Origin: Streptomyces roseochromogenus subsp. oscitans DS 12.976
GTDB lineage: Bacteria; Actinomycetota; Actinomycetes; Streptomycetales; Streptomycetaceae
NCBI RefSeq assembly: GCF_000497445.1
Contig: NZ_CM002285.1
Coordinates: 8,287,038 to 8,351,037 of the forward strand
Length of the DNA stretch: 64,000 bases
Direction: 5' to 3'
Below, piece by piece: positions 42,518-53,401 of the stretch. Made by a program: the position numbers and the translations under genes. The notes beneath the pieces are model-generated. The model had not been told where the DNA came from, ran no database searches, and saw only the letters and a list, made by a program, of their open reading frames with translations. Every line of letters starts with the position of its first letter. Within the stretch, counting starts at the first letter, position 1.

Positions 42518-44041
42518 CTAGAAGAAGCCGAGCTTCTTCGGTGAATACGAGACGAGGAGGTTCTTGGTCTGCTGGTAGTGCTCCAGCATCATCTTGTGCG
42601 TCTCGCGGCCGATCCCGGACTGCTTGTAGCCGCCGAACGCCGCGTGCGCCGGGTAGGCGTGGTAACAGTTGGTCCACACACGGCCCGCCTGGATCGCGCG
42701 GCCCGCGCGGTAGGCGGTGTTGGCGTCTCGCGTCCAGACGCCCGCGCCGAGTCCGTACAGCGTGTCGTTGGCGATCTTGATGGCGTCGTCGAAGTCGTCG
42801 AAGGACGCCACCGAGACGACCGGGCCGAAGATCTCCTCCTGGAAGATCCGCATGCGGTTGTCGCCCTCGAAGATCGTGGGCTGGACGTAGTAACCGCCCT
42901 TCAGCTCGCCGTCGTACTCGACGCGTTCACCGCCCGTGAGTACCTTCGCGCCCTCCTGCCGGCCGATGTCCAGGTAGGAGAGGATCTTCTCCAGCTGGTC
43001 GTTGGAGGCCTGGGCGCCGATCATCGTGTCGGTGTCGAGCGGGTGGCCCGGCTTGATCTGCCGGGTGCGTTCGACCGCCGCCTGGAGGAAGTCCGCGTAG
43101 TGGCCGCGCTGGATCAGCGCCCGGGACGGACAGGTGCAGACCTCGCCCTGGTTGAGCGCGAACATGGTGAAGCCCTCGAGCGCCTTGTCCCGGAAGTCGT
43201 CGTCGTGGGCCCAGACGTCGTCGAAGAAGATGTTCGGGGACTTGCCGCCGAGCTCCAGGGTGACGGGCTTGATGTTCTCCGAGGCGTACTGCATGATCAG
43301 CCGCCCGGTCGTGGTCTCCCCGGTGAACGCCACCTTCGCCACCCGCGGGCTCGACGCCAGCGGCTTGCCCGCCTCCACACCGAAGCCGTTGACGATGTTC
43401 AGCACGCCCGGCGGCAGCAGGTCGGCGATAAGACTCACCCAGTAGTGGATGGAGGCCGGGGTCTGCTCGGCGGGCTTGAGGACGACCGCGTTGCCCCCGG
43501 CGAGCGCCGGCGCGAGTTTCCACGCCGCCATCAGGATCGGGAAGTTCCACGGGATGATCTGCGCGACGACCCCGAGCGGCTCGTGGAAGTGGTACGCCAC
43601 CGTGTCGTCGTCGATCTCGGCGAGCGACCCCTCCTGCGCGCGGATCGACCCCGCGAAGTAGCGGAAGTGGTCGATCGCCAGCGGGATGTCGGCCGCCAGC
43701 GTCTCCCGGACCGGCTTGCCGTTCTCCCAGCTCTCGGCCACCGCCAGGGGCTCCAGGTGGGCCGCCATACGGTCGGCGATCTTCAGCAGGATGTCGCTGC
43801 GCTCCGCCGCCGACGTTCGGCCCCACGCGGGCGCGGCCTCGTGCGCCGCGTCCAGTGCCCGCTCGACGTCCTCCGCGGTGCCGCGCGCGATCTCGGTGAA
43901 CGGCTGCCCGTTGACCGGCGACGGATTCTCGAAGTACTGCCCGCGCACCGGCGGCACGTACTCGCCGCCGATGAAGTGGTCGTAGCGCGCCTGGTAGGAG
44001 ACGATCGCGCCTTGGGTGCCCGGCGCCGCGTAACGAGTCAT
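42518..44041 (-). CDS. NAD-dependent aldehyde dehydrogenase (ExaC/acetaldehyde type)
   Basis: A 507-residue aldehyde dehydrogenase. Catalytic cysteine in [14 protein letters not shown] near residue 302, general-base glutamate in [16 protein letters not shown] loop [16 protein letters not shown], and the C-terminal [15 protein letters not shown] signature that marks the ExaC/AdhX/ThcA group (acetaldehyde, chloroacetaldehyde and similar). ATG at 44039-44041 after GGGAGG. It lies 56 bp downstream of a GAF-domain activator in the same orientation, and a strong hairpin follows its stop. Confidence 0.9.
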   Translation of the reverse strand: MTRYAAPGTQGAIVSYQARYDHFIGGEYVPPVRGQYFENPSPVNGQPFTEIARGTAEDVERALDAAHEAAPAWGRTSAAERSDILLKIADRMAAHLEPLAVAESWENGKPVRETLAADIPLAIDHFRYFAGSIRAQEGSLAEIDDDTVAYHFHEPLGVVAQIIPWNFPILMAAWKLAPALAGGNAVVLKPAEQTPASIHYWVSLIADLLPPGVLNIVNGFGVEAGKPLASSPRVAKVAFTGETTTGRLIMQYASENIKPVTLELGGKSPNIFFDDVWAHDDDFRDKALEGFTMFALNQGEVCTCPSRALIQRGHYADFLQAAVERTRQIKPGHPLDTDTMIGAQASNDQLEKILSYLDIGRQEGAKVLTGGERVEYDGELKGGYYVQPTIFEGDNRMRIFQEEIFGPVVSVASFDDFDDAIKIANDTLYGLGAGVWTRDANTAYRAGRAIQAGRVWTNCYHAYPAHAAFGGYKQSGIGRETHKMMLEHYQQTKNLLVSYSPKKLGFF

Positions 44042-44097
44042 GCTGGTCTGCCTCCCGGTGCAGCGCTGCCCGCCGTTGGGCAGCGGTCGGCGCGAGG

Positions 44098-45453
44098 CTA
44101 GCCGGGCGGACGTTGCAAGTACGTTGCGCCGCGGGTCCGCCCCGGTATCCGGCCGGACGGCGCCGTCAACTCGCCCTCCAGCGCTGTGAGCCGGGCCCGC
44201 ACCGGGGCGGTGGGCCGCACGGCGGCGAGCGCCCGCCACACCGCCACATCGTCCTCGCCCCAGGCCGCGTGCGCCCAGTCCGCCAGCAGGTCCGGATCGC
44301 GGTGCGCGATCAGCGCCGTGCGCAGCCCGCCGGCGATCCGCTCCCGCAGCCGTACGATCGCCGGTGCCTGCGAACCGGGCAGCAGCGGGCCGGTGTAGGC
44401 CTCCGCAGCGGCCGTGAGTGCCCCCGCCGCCAGCCGCCGCTCCACCACGGTGACGTCCGACTCGACCGCTGCCGTGAGCCGGTACGGCCGCGAGGCGAGC
44501 AGCCCCGGCCCCAGCAGCCTGCGCAGCCGCGTCAGTTCGGCACGCAGGGTGACCGGGGTCACCGACTCGTCCGCGTACAGCGCGCACAACAGCCCCTCTC
44601 CGGTCAGCCCCTCTGGATGCCGGGCGAGCAGGACGAGGATCTCGCTGTGCCGGCGACTGAGCCGGACCCGGCGGCCGTCCAGGACCAGCTCGGCCTCGTC
44701 CCGGCCCAGCGCGCTGAGCAGCGGCGTGTCCGGGGCGGTCCGAGGCGGCGCGAGCAGCGCGAGCTGCGCCTCCGCGGCCCGCGCCACGGCCTGCACGAAA
44801 CCGAGGCTGTGCGGATGCGCCAGCCCGTTCCCGCCGGTGATGTCCACGGCGCCCAGGACCCGGCCGGTGCGCGGATCGTGCACCGGTGCCGCCGCGCAGG
44901 TCCACGGCTGGACCCGCCGTATGAAGTGCTCCGTGGCGAACACCTGCACCGGCCGGTCAACGGCGACCGCGGTGCCCGGCGCGTTGGTGCCGACCGCGCT
45001 CTCCGACCAGCGCGCCCCCGGCACGAAGTTCATCCCGTCCGCCCGGCGCCGGGTCGCCCGGTGTCCCTCGACCCAGAGCAGCCTGCCGTGCGCGTCGCAC
45101 ACCGCCAGCAGATGCTCGCCGTCGGCCGCGAACGTGCCCATCAGCTCCCGGAACAGCGGCATCACCCTGGCCAGCGGGTGCTCCGCCCGGTAGGCGCCGA
45201 GGTCGCTGTCGGTCAGCTCGACGCTGGCGGTGCCGTCCGGCCCGACTCCGGCCCGTGCGCTGCGCCGCCAAGACTCCGCCACCACCGACCGCACCGGGCG
45301 CGGTACCGTGCCCACCCTGGTGAACGTCTCGTGCGCCCGGCGCAGCACACGCACCCGCTCGGCGGGGTCGGCTCCCGGTTCCAGAGCCACCCACGGATCG
45401 GTCAACTCGGCCTCCCCAGACGGTGAAACGGTGATGTCGGTACTGCGACCCAT
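44098..45453 (-). CDS. AcoR-like GAF-domain regulator
   Basis: A 451-residue regulator. Residues about 75-230 form an AcoR-type GAF sensor ([60 protein letters not shown]). The C-terminal part has no AAA domain or Fis helix, unlike sigma-54 activators; instead residues 255-360 look like a winged-helix/SARP-type output ([40 protein letters not shown]). It is probably the activator of the aldehyde dehydrogenase encoded immediately downstream, responding to aldehyde or alcohol. It starts 10 bp after the amidase stop. Confidence 0.82.
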   Translation of the reverse strand: MGRSTDITVSPSGEAELTDPWVALEPGADPAERVRVLRRAHETFTRVGTVPRPVRSVVAESWRRSARAGVGPDGTASVELTDSDLGAYRAEHPLARVMPLFRELMGTFAADGEHLLAVCDAHGRLLWVEGHRATRRRADGMNFVPGARWSESAVGTNAPGTAVAVDRPVQVFATEHFIRRVQPWTCAAAPVHDPRTGRVLGAVDITGGNGLAHPHSLGFVQAVARAAEAQLALLAPPRTAPDTPLLSALGRDEAELVLDGRRVRLSRRHSEILVLLARHPEGLTGEGLLCALYADESVTPVTLRAELTRLRRLLGPGLLASRPYRLTAAVESDVTVVERRLAAGALTAAAEAYTGPLLPGSQAPAIVRLRERIAGGLRTALIAHRDPDLLADWAHAAWGEDDVAVWRALAAVRPTAPVRARLTALEGELTAPSGRIPGRTRGATYLQRPPG

Positions 45454-45463
45454 CGTCTTCCGG

Positions 45464-46114
45464 CTAGGCGAAGTTGACCAGTCTCATGTACCGCACCCAG
45501 TCCCAATTCGGACCCGGATCGGTGTGGTCGGTACCGGGCACCTGGTAGTGGCCGATGATGTGCTCCCTGTCCTTCGGGATGCCGTACTTGGTGCAGATAG
45601 CCGCCGTGAGCTTTGCCGACTGCGTGTAGAGGGCGTCGGTGAAATAGGCGGGCTGGTCCACCCATCCCTCGTGTTCGATACCGATGCTGCGGGTGTTGTA
45701 GTCCCAGTTGCCCGCGTGCCACGCGATGTCCGCCTCGTGCACGCACTGGGCGATGTGCCCGTCCGCCGAGCGGACCAGATAGTGCACGGACACTTGCTTC
45801 TCCGGGTTGGCGAAAATCGCCAGCGCGTTGGCGTACGTCTCCTGCGTCACATGGATGATCACGCGGTCGATGGCGTAGCTGTCGGGGCGCTCGGACGCCG
45901 TGTAGTTGGAGGTGCTCGCCGGCTGCCAGTCGGCGGGCGGGTAGTCGACGCTCGCGGACCGCGCATCGGCTCGTGGATCGGGAAGCAGCACATAGGGAAC
46001 GGCTGCGAGCGCCGTCCCCTTCAACAGCCAACGCCTGCTCAGACGCGGCAGCGCCGGGCTCGCCGCTTGTGCCGTCTCTCTTGGCTGTGCCGTACCGGCC
46101 GGGTCCATGTCCAT
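45464..46114 (-). CDS. Tat-exported N-acetylmuramoyl-L-alanine amidase
   Basis: A 216-residue type-2 amidase with a twin-arginine signal (RLSRRWLLKGTALAAVPYVL). The mature enzyme has zinc-ligand positions in VIIHVTQET near residue 87 and GHYQVPGTDHTDPGPNWDW near residue 185, and the general-base region SIGIEHEGW. It cleaves the bond between muramic acid and L-alanine in peptidoglycan outside the membrane. It precedes the GAF regulator closely but has no obvious functional link to it. Confidence 0.88.
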   Translation of the reverse strand: MDMDPAGTAQPRETAQAASPALPRLSRRWLLKGTALAAVPYVLLPDPRADARSASVDYPPADWQPASTSNYTASERPDSYAIDRVIIHVTQETYANALAIFANPEKQVSVHYLVRSADGHIAQCVHEADIAWHAGNWDYNTRSIGIEHEGWVDQPAYFTDALYTQSAKLTAAICTKYGIPKDREHIIGHYQVPGTDHTDPGPNWDWVRYMRLVNFA

Positions 46115-46332
46115 CGGCGGGTGCCTTTCGGGATGTGGGGGTGAGGGGGTGTCAGGGAACGTGGGGCCTCAGGCGTCGTGACCACTTCGGGAGTCGTGGG
46201 AGTTGCCGGGGGCTGTTAGGGGGCCGGGGCTGCGGGGGTGTCAGGAGTCGTGAGCGCCGGGATCCGAAGGGCGGGGGAGGGTGCCCCGGCCCGCGGGGAC
46301 GCCAACCGCTGGGCGCCCGCGGCGACGCCCAC

Positions 46333-46374
46333 CGCGAGTCGCCTGCCGAGAGGCCTGTCGCGAGTCGCCTGCCG
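46333..46374. repeat. Short direct repeat in an intergenic region
   Basis: CGCGAGTCGCCTGCCG occurs at 46333-46348 and again at 46359-46374 (26-bp period), with further degenerate GGCGACGCC units nearby. The 286-bp gap between the amidase and acetamidase genes contains nothing else I can assign. Confidence 0.6.
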
Positions 46375-46400
46375 CGACGCCTACGGGGACGTGGTCGGCC

Positions 46401-47414
46401 TCAGCCGCGCAGCGCTCGGGCGGTCTCCCGCAGCCGCGCATGCACACCGCGGTACGTCTCTCGGGCCGGCAGCCACTCCTTGCGGAGCTTGGCCACGCAC
46501 GTGTAGTTCGTGTCGCACACGTTGGCCAACGGTGACTCGACCGCCTGGGTTGCGAATTGGTACGCGTCCGGCGCACTGAACCCGTAGTCGCGCACCAGCC
46601 ACTGCACCAGGTCGAGCTGCGATATCCGGAACGCGTCCTCCAGGGGGCGGGCCGAGCCGGTCGAGATGATGTGGGTGTCCGACTCCAGTCGGGGCCACGG
46701 CGTGGCGATGTCCTTGAGGAGGTCCACGACCACCACGGTGTTCATCGCGCACTCCACGGCCACGCCGCAGGTCTCGCCCTCGCCCTGCCGGGCGTGTCCG
46801 TCGCCGAGGCTGAGCAGGGCGCCCTCGACATTGACGCCCAGATAGCAGGTGACGCCGGCCCGCATCTCGGGCGTGTCCATGTTCCCGCCGTGGGCGTCCG
46901 GGACCAGGGCCGAGCGGACCTCCAGATTGGCGGGGGCCACGCCGACCGTCCCGTGCATGGGGTCCAGGGGCAGCTCCACCTCGATGTCGCTGTCCTGCGC
47001 TTGGAAAAGGGCGGTGCGGCGCGCACGGTCCAGCCGCCAGATCCAGACGCGCTCCGGCAGCGGCGGCTGCAGCGTGGCCGTGGTGTGCGTGGAGGTGAGT
47101 GCGCCGAAGAGCGGGACCGTCGTCGACGCTGCCCAGTCCCGGGCCGGTTCGATCGACACGAAGTGTACGGCCACGGTGTCGCCGGGCTCGGCGCCCTCGA
47201 TATGGAACGGGCCGGTCTGCGGATTGAGGAACGGGAACTCGCAGACCTCGGAGACGAGGTCCTTCTCGGAGCGCACCCGCCCGGCGAAGCAGTCCTCCGT
47301 GAACAGGTCGAGAACCGTGCCGGGTGCGATCCGCGCCATGGGCGGTGCGCCGCCGAACGTCCAGGCGTATGCGTCCGGTTCCGGGCGCACGGTAAGGATC
47401 AGGGGGTCAGTCAT
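46401..47414 (-). CDS. Acetamidase/formamidase family protein
   Basis: A 337-residue FmdA/AmdA-family amidase, one-domain beta-rich fold. Family landmarks: TEDCFAGRV near residue 37, NPQTGPFHIEGAEPGDTVAV, and HGGNMDTPEMRAGVTCYLGV with the metal/active-site region near residue 180, then GDGHARQGEGE. It hydrolyses short amides such as formamide or acetamide to ammonia and the acid. It lies 147 bp downstream of an APC permease in the same direction, which probably imports the amide or an amine. Confidence 0.85.
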   Translation of the reverse strand: MTDPLILTVRPEPDAYAWTFGGAPPMARIAPGTVLDLFTEDCFAGRVRSEKDLVSEVCEFPFLNPQTGPFHIEGAEPGDTVAVHFVSIEPARDWAASTTVPLFGALTSTHTTATLQPPLPERVWIWRLDRARRTALFQAQDSDIEVELPLDPMHGTVGVAPANLEVRSALVPDAHGGNMDTPEMRAGVTCYLGVNVEGALLSLGDGHARQGEGETCGVAVECAMNTVVVVDLLKDIATPWPRLESDTHIISTGSARPLEDAFRISQLDLVQWLVRDYGFSAPDAYQFATQAVESPLANVCDTNYTCVAKLRKEWLPARETYRGVHARLRETARALRG

Positions 47415-47561
47415 CGTCGAGGTGGTCCCTTCTGACGGGGGGCGGTCGTGGGACGGGACCCGCGGCTGCGGCCGCTCCGGGCCGACGGGCTTGCGGAGGG
47501 GTGTCTCAGCCGCGCGGCGTCGGCGGGTCGGAGGGGAGGCCGTAGGCGGGGCGTGGGCAGG

Positions 47562-49046
47562 TCAGCGCGGCACCGTTCCGTCCTGTCGGTCGTCGGTCGG
47601 GTCGTATGCGTCGAGGTGCACCCGCGCGGTCTCGGCTATGCGCTCGGGGTGACGCCGTATCAGCAGAAGGAGCACTGCAACGCCTCCCGCCATCCAGACG
47701 CCGACGATCGGGCCGGCGTAGGACACCGGAGGCGTCAGCTCGGTGACGAAGTCGAACGCCGGAATCCCCGCGGCCGTCAGCAGGGCCGGGACGAAGGCCG
47801 CCGTGCCGAGTACCGGGAACAGCAGATGCCGTAGCGGCTTGAAGTCGGCCCGGCCCGCCCGCAGGAAATAGCCGGTACAGGCGAGGTTCACGACGATGTA
47901 GACACCGACGACGACTGTGACGACCACCGTGGCGAGCAGCAGGAACGCGGTCACCGGGTCGTAGCCGAAACCGAGCCCCAGCACCGCCCCGACGGCCACG
48001 AGGGCCTGCAGCGCGATACCGGCGACGGGGGAGCGGCGCCGGGGGTGGAGTGTGGCGAGCAGGCTGGGCAGGACCCGGATGCGGGCCAGGGCGAAGGCCG
48101 TACGGGTAGAGACGTTGGCGCACGCGTTGGCGTTGGCGATCGTGGAGTTGATCACCGCCAGGAAGACCGGCACCCAGAAGAGACCGAAGGAGGCTCGGGC
48201 GACACCGTCCCAGGAGGCCGCGCCCGAGGCGCCGAACTTCGCGAACCGGTCCGGACCGAAGGAGACGGTCATCGCATAGGTCGTGAGCACGTAGAACAGC
48301 CCGATGCCCAGAGCCGCTCCGAGGACCGCGCGGCGCATCGTCCGCCGGGGGTCGCGTGTCTCCTCGGCGAGCGGCGCCGCCGCCTCGAACCCCGCGAAGG
48401 CCAGCACCGTGTACACGGACCCGGCGAACACGCCGCTGATCCCGGCATACCCGTCGGCGGTGTGCGAAGTGCCGAACACCGACAGGGTGTTGGCGTCGCC
48501 GGCCTTACCGATGAGCAGCACTGCGAACACGAGGAAGACAACGATCTCGAAGACGCCGAGGACGGTGCCGAAGCGGGCCGAGGCGCGGACGCCCAGGCAG
48601 CCGGCGACGGCGATCACACCGGCGCCCGCCAGGGACCACGGCCACCACAGATCCGCCGGATACGAGGACCACTCCTCGTGCAGCGTGCCCGCCGCCGTGA
48701 AGCCCAGCTGCAGGAGCAGCAGCGGTGGAACCAGCATCTCCACGAAGACATAGCCCCAGCCGACGAGAAAGCCGATGGCAGGGTGCAGGCCGCGCGCCGC
48801 ATACGTGGCCACCGAGCCCGCCGCGGGCAGTTCCCTGGCCAGCTCGGCCACGCAGGACGCGGTGAACAGACAGGCCACCAGGGCGATCAGCACCGCCAGC
48901 GGCAGGCTGCCACCGGCGAAGGCGGCACCGGCCGGAATCGACGCGGCCACCGCGGCGGCCGGGGCCATCGCCGTCACGCTCTGGAACAGCACCTCGCGCA
49001 ACCCGACGGCGTCGCGCCGCAGCGCCCCGGTCGTCTCCTCGTCCAT
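47562..49046 (-). CDS. APC-superfamily amino acid/amine permease
   Basis: A 494-residue transporter with about 12 hydrophobic helices. The first helix motif SVTAMAPAAAVAASIPAGAAFAG and the AFAGFEAAAPLAEETRDPRRTMRRAV segment in helix 6-7 are typical of the APC family. The C terminus is cytosolic and charged. Substrate not readable; the adjoining acetamidase suggests a nitrogen source such as an amide or amine. The 307 bp upstream (49047-49353) carry no gene. Confidence 0.85.
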   Translation of the reverse strand: MDEETTGALRRDAVGLREVLFQSVTAMAPAAAVAASIPAGAAFAGGSLPLAVLIALVACLFTASCVAELARELPAAGSVATYAARGLHPAIGFLVGWGYVFVEMLVPPLLLLQLGFTAAGTLHEEWSSYPADLWWPWSLAGAGVIAVAGCLGVRASARFGTVLGVFEIVVFLVFAVLLIGKAGDANTLSVFGTSHTADGYAGISGVFAGSVYTVLAFAGFEAAAPLAEETRDPRRTMRRAVLGAALGIGLFYVLTTYAMTVSFGPDRFAKFGASGAASWDGVARASFGLFWVPVFLAVINSTIANANACANVSTRTAFALARIRVLPSLLATLHPRRRSPVAGIALQALVAVGAVLGLGFGYDPVTAFLLLATVVVTVVVGVYIVVNLACTGYFLRAGRADFKPLRHLLFPVLGTAAFVPALLTAAGIPAFDFVTELTPPVSYAGPIVGVWMAGGVAVLLLLIRRHPERIAETARVHLDAYDPTDDRQDGTVPR

Positions 49047-49353
49047 GTCCGTCCCCCGATGTCTGTCAGCCCGCTGCCACCCGACGCGTGTGAAATACCG
49101 TCAACCATTCGGCATCAGCTGATCTTGACGATTCGTCTGCTGGCGCCTCGCGTGAATCACGGTACGGCGCAGGTGGGTTGCGCAGAAGAGCCCGCACCGG
49201 TTCCGTGGAGAAGCACCCTCTTGTGGAAAACCCGGCCACCCGTTCGGGTGAACATCAGCCGTCACCGGGCCGGTTGTCCCCAGCCCGGCGCAGCGGCAGA
49301 CCCTCCCGCCGGTCGTATTCGGCGCTCAGCGGCAGGCCCTGGCACAGGGGATC
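49047..49353. other. Intergenic promoter region of the APC permease
   Basis: No open frame with support. The first 110 bp are moderately A+T-rich (for example CATCAGCTGATCTTGACGAT near 49113) and probably hold the permease promoter. The rest, up to the ROK gene stop, shows no structure I can name. Confidence 0.4.
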
Positions 49354-50562
49354 TCAGGGCCGTTCCGCCACCACGGCCGGATCGTCCAGCACACCCCGGA
49401 CGACCGAGTGCGCCGCGCCCAGCAGGGGGCCCTCCGGGCCCAGCCGGGACACCGTCACCGGGCAGGGCGGGCCCGCCGTGCGGCTCGTCAGCTCCGTCTC
49501 CAGGGACGGCAGCAGCCAGGGGGAGAGGCCGGCCAGGGCGCCGCCGAGGACCACCGTCTCGGGGTCGAGGAGATTCACCGCCCCCGTCAGGGCGATGCCG
49601 AGCGCTGTTCCGGCGTCCCGCAGGGCCGCCCGTACGCTCTCGTCGCCCTGGTCGGCGCGCCCCGCGAGCAGGCCCACCGGGTCCTCGCGCGGCTCCAGCC
49701 CCGCCGCGCGCAGCACCGCCTCCTCGCCCGCGTACTGCTCCAGGCAGCCCCGGCCGCCGCACGGACAGAGCGGCCCGTCCGGCCGCACGGGTACGTGGCC
49801 CAGCTCGCCCGCGAAGCCGCGGGTGCCACGCAGCAGTCCGCCGCCCACGACGACCGCCGCGCCGATGCCGATCTCGGCCGACACATGCAGGAAGTCGCGC
49901 GGGGTGCCGTCACCGAGCCACAACTCCGCGAGCGCACCGTAGTTGGCCTCGTTGTCCACGGTCAGCGGCCAGTCACCCGGAAGCAGGGCGCCGAGGTCGG
50001 TGTCGTGCCAGTCGAGGTTCGGGGCGCGGACGACAGTACGGCCGTCCCGGGCAACGAGTCCGGGCACGGCGACCGCGAGCCCGGCGGGCCACAACGCCTC
50101 CCGCTCCGCCTCCGCCACGACGCGGCGCACCAGCTCGGTCAGCTCCTCGACCGCCGGTCCAGGCGCCCGGCCCCGGTTCGCCGTGTGCCGCACGGCCCGC
50201 GCGCGGACCTCGCCGCGCAGATCGACCGCGCACACCGCGAGGTGGTCGACGCCTATCTCGGCCCCGATCCCGGCCGGACCGCGGCCGCTCACCGCGAGCG
50301 CCGACCCGGGCCGGCCCACCCGGCCCGGCCGCTCCGGACCCAGTTCCTCCAGCAGCCCCCACCGGATCAGCTCGTCCACCAGCGTCGACACCGCCGCCCG
50401 GGTCAGCCCGATGCGCGAGGCGACCGCGGCCCGCGACAGTGAACCCTCGGCGCTGACGGCATGCAGCACGCGGGCCAGGTTGCGCCGGCGCATGCCCTGC
50501 TGGGTGTCCGGCAGGGCGCGGCCGGCGCCCGGCGGGCGGGCTTCGTGCAGCGGTGCGGTCAT
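49354..50562 (-). CDS. ROK-family transcriptional regulator of the xylose genes
   Basis: A 402-residue ROK repressor. Winged HTH at about residues 18-75 (RRRNLARVLHAVSAEGSLSR, AAVSTLVDELIRWGLLEEL), then a sugar-kinase-like domain with the zinc motif CPCGGRGCLEQYAG near residue 260 and the GIGAAVVVGGGLLRG phosphate region. The ATG at 50560-50562 is preferred; an in-frame start 13 codons earlier reaches almost to the xylB stop. It is 35 bp downstream of xylB, so it is probably the XylR-type repressor of xylA and xylB, releasing DNA with xylose. Confidence 0.87.
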   Translation of the reverse strand: MTAPLHEARPPGAGRALPDTQQGMRRRNLARVLHAVSAEGSLSRAAVASRIGLTRAAVSTLVDELIRWGLLEELGPERPGRVGRPGSALAVSGRGPAGIGAEIGVDHLAVCAVDLRGEVRARAVRHTANRGRAPGPAVEELTELVRRVVAEAEREALWPAGLAVAVPGLVARDGRTVVRAPNLDWHDTDLGALLPGDWPLTVDNEANYGALAELWLGDGTPRDFLHVSAEIGIGAAVVVGGGLLRGTRGFAGELGHVPVRPDGPLCPCGGRGCLEQYAGEEAVLRAAGLEPREDPVGLLAGRADQGDESVRAALRDAGTALGIALTGAVNLLDPETVVLGGALAGLSPWLLPSLETELTSRTAGPPCPVTVSRLGPEGPLLGAAHSVVRGVLDDPAVVAERP

Positions 50563-50597
50563 GCCTGAAGTCGATCCTCGGTGTCTTCCGGCCGGCG

Positions 50598-52052
50598 TCA
50601 TGCGCGCGGCGTGGTGTCCGTCCTCCGCTCCAGCAGCGGGGCCGCGTCGGAGAGTACCCCGGTGATCCGCTCCAGGGTCTCCTGGTCCCGCTCCACGGCC
50701 TCCAGCACCGGGCCCGCGGCCGTGTGCCAGCGGCGGGCCACCGCGGCCGGGTCCTCGCCGGTCAGCAGACCGGCGGCCTGTGCCGCGGCGCCGAGGGCGA
50801 CCAGTTCCCTGGCCTCCGGGACCTGCACCGGCCGCCCCGACAGCCGCCGTACCGTCTGCTGCCAGGCCGTCCCCCGCGCCCCGCCGCCGATCAGCATCAG
50901 CGGGGTGCTGCGGTCCGCGTCCTCGTCCAGGACGAGGTCGAGCGCGCCGAGCAGCGCGTGCACGGCACCGTCGTACGCGGCCTGCAGCAGTTGCCCGGGC
51001 GTCGTGTCGTGGCGCAGGCCGTGCAGCAGGCCCGAGGCGTTCGGCAGGTTCGGCGTGCGCTCGCCGTCCAGGTACGGCAGCAGGGTCACCGAGCCACCCG
51101 GCTCCACCGCCTCGCGGTCCAGGCCGAGCAGCGCCGCGACGCGGTCCACGGCGAGCGTGCAGTTCAGGGTGCAGGCCAGCGGCAGCCAGTCCCCGTGGGC
51201 GTCGGCGAACCCCGCCACCGTGCCGGTCGGATCGGCCGGGCGGTTCCTGGAGACGGCGTACACCGTGCCGGACGTGCCGAGGCTGAGCACCGGGGTGCCG
51301 GGCCGCAGGCCGAGGCCCAGGGCCGCCGCCGCGTTGTCGCCAGTGCCGGGCGCGACCAGCGTTCCCTTGGAGAACGGCAGGTCATGGCTGTCGCGCACGG
51401 TGCCGGCCACCTCTCCTGGCCGCACGACCCGGGGCAGTAGCGCCGGGTCGAGACCGACATGTGCGAGGGTCTCCGCGTCGTACGTCTCCGTCCTGGACGC
51501 CCACCAGCCGGTGCCGGACGCGTCGCCGCGGTCGGTCGTGCCCTGCCCGGTCAGGCGCTCGGTGAGGTAGTCGTGCGGGAGCCGTACCGCCTTCGTCGCG
51601 CGGACCGACTGTGGCTCGTGCTCGGCCAGCCACGCCCACTTCGTGACCGTGAACGACACGCCGGGCACACTGCCGGTGCGCTCCGCCCAGGCCTTCGGTC
51701 CGCCCAGTTCCTCCACCAGCCGGCGGGCCTGCGGTGCCGAGCGCACGTCGTTCCACAGCAGCGCCGGACGCACCGGCTCGCCCCGCCCGTCCAGCGTGAC
51801 CAGGCCGTGCTGCTGGCCACCGATCGACACGGCCGCCGCCTCGTGCGCCGCGTCGCCGCACTGGCGCAAGGCTTCGCACAGCGCGTCCCACCACTGACGC
51901 GGATCGCTCTCGCGGCCCGCACCGGAGGACACGGAGTGCGGGGCCTGGCCGCTCGCCACCACCTCGCCGGTGGCCGCGTCGACGACCAGTGCCTTCGTGG
52001 ACTGGGTGGATGTGTCCACGCCGACGACGAGCGGACCCTCGGCTGCTGACAT
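50598..52052 (-). CDS. xylB: Xylulokinase
   Basis: A 484-residue FGGY-family kinase phosphorylating D-xylulose with ATP. It has VVGVDTSTQSTKALVVD (phosphate 1 loop) at the N terminus, the SIGGQQHGLVTLD xylulose segment near residue 75, GTGDNAAAALGLGL with the catalytic aspartate near residue 230, and LIGGGARGTAWQQTVRRLSG near residue 390. Start at 52050-52052 with GGGAGAG nearby. It is divergent from xylA, sharing a 134-bp control region, and is followed by the ROK regulator. Confidence 0.93.
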   Translation of the reverse strand: MSAAEGPLVVGVDTSTQSTKALVVDAATGEVVASGQAPHSVSSGAGRESDPRQWWDALCEALRQCGDAAHEAAAVSIGGQQHGLVTLDGRGEPVRPALLWNDVRSAPQARRLVEELGGPKAWAERTGSVPGVSFTVTKWAWLAEHEPQSVRATKAVRLPHDYLTERLTGQGTTDRGDASGTGWWASRTETYDAETLAHVGLDPALLPRVVRPGEVAGTVRDSHDLPFSKGTLVAPGTGDNAAAALGLGLRPGTPVLSLGTSGTVYAVSRNRPADPTGTVAGFADAHGDWLPLACTLNCTLAVDRVAALLGLDREAVEPGGSVTLLPYLDGERTPNLPNASGLLHGLRHDTTPGQLLQAAYDGAVHALLGALDLVLDEDADRSTPLMLIGGGARGTAWQQTVRRLSGRPVQVPEARELVALGAAAQAAGLLTGEDPAAVARRWHTAAGPVLEAVERDQETLERITGVLSDAAPLLERRTDTTPRA

Positions 52053-53353
<1,301 letters not shown>

Positions 53354-53360
53354 AGGCGGG

Positions 53361-53397
53361 GGCCGGGAGGGCTGCCGCACGCGCCGCCCTCCTGGCC
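53361..53397. terminator. Bidirectional hairpin terminator after xylA
   Basis: GGCC-G-GGAGGGC pairs with GCCCTCC-T-GGCC, 11 bp with one mismatched pair, 8 bases after the xylA stop and 5 bases from the stop of the convergent SWIM gene. Confidence 0.65.
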
Positions 53398-53401
53398 CTC
53401 C

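Noticed and set aside
46333..46374. Possible CRISPR-like repeats
   Set aside because: Only two 16-bp units with a 10-bp spacing and no cas genes; just a short local duplication.
48045..50456. 803-residue plus-strand open frame
   Set aside because: Antisense to the APC permease and ROK genes, both of which have clear family motifs; composition is low-complexity Arg/Pro/Gly.
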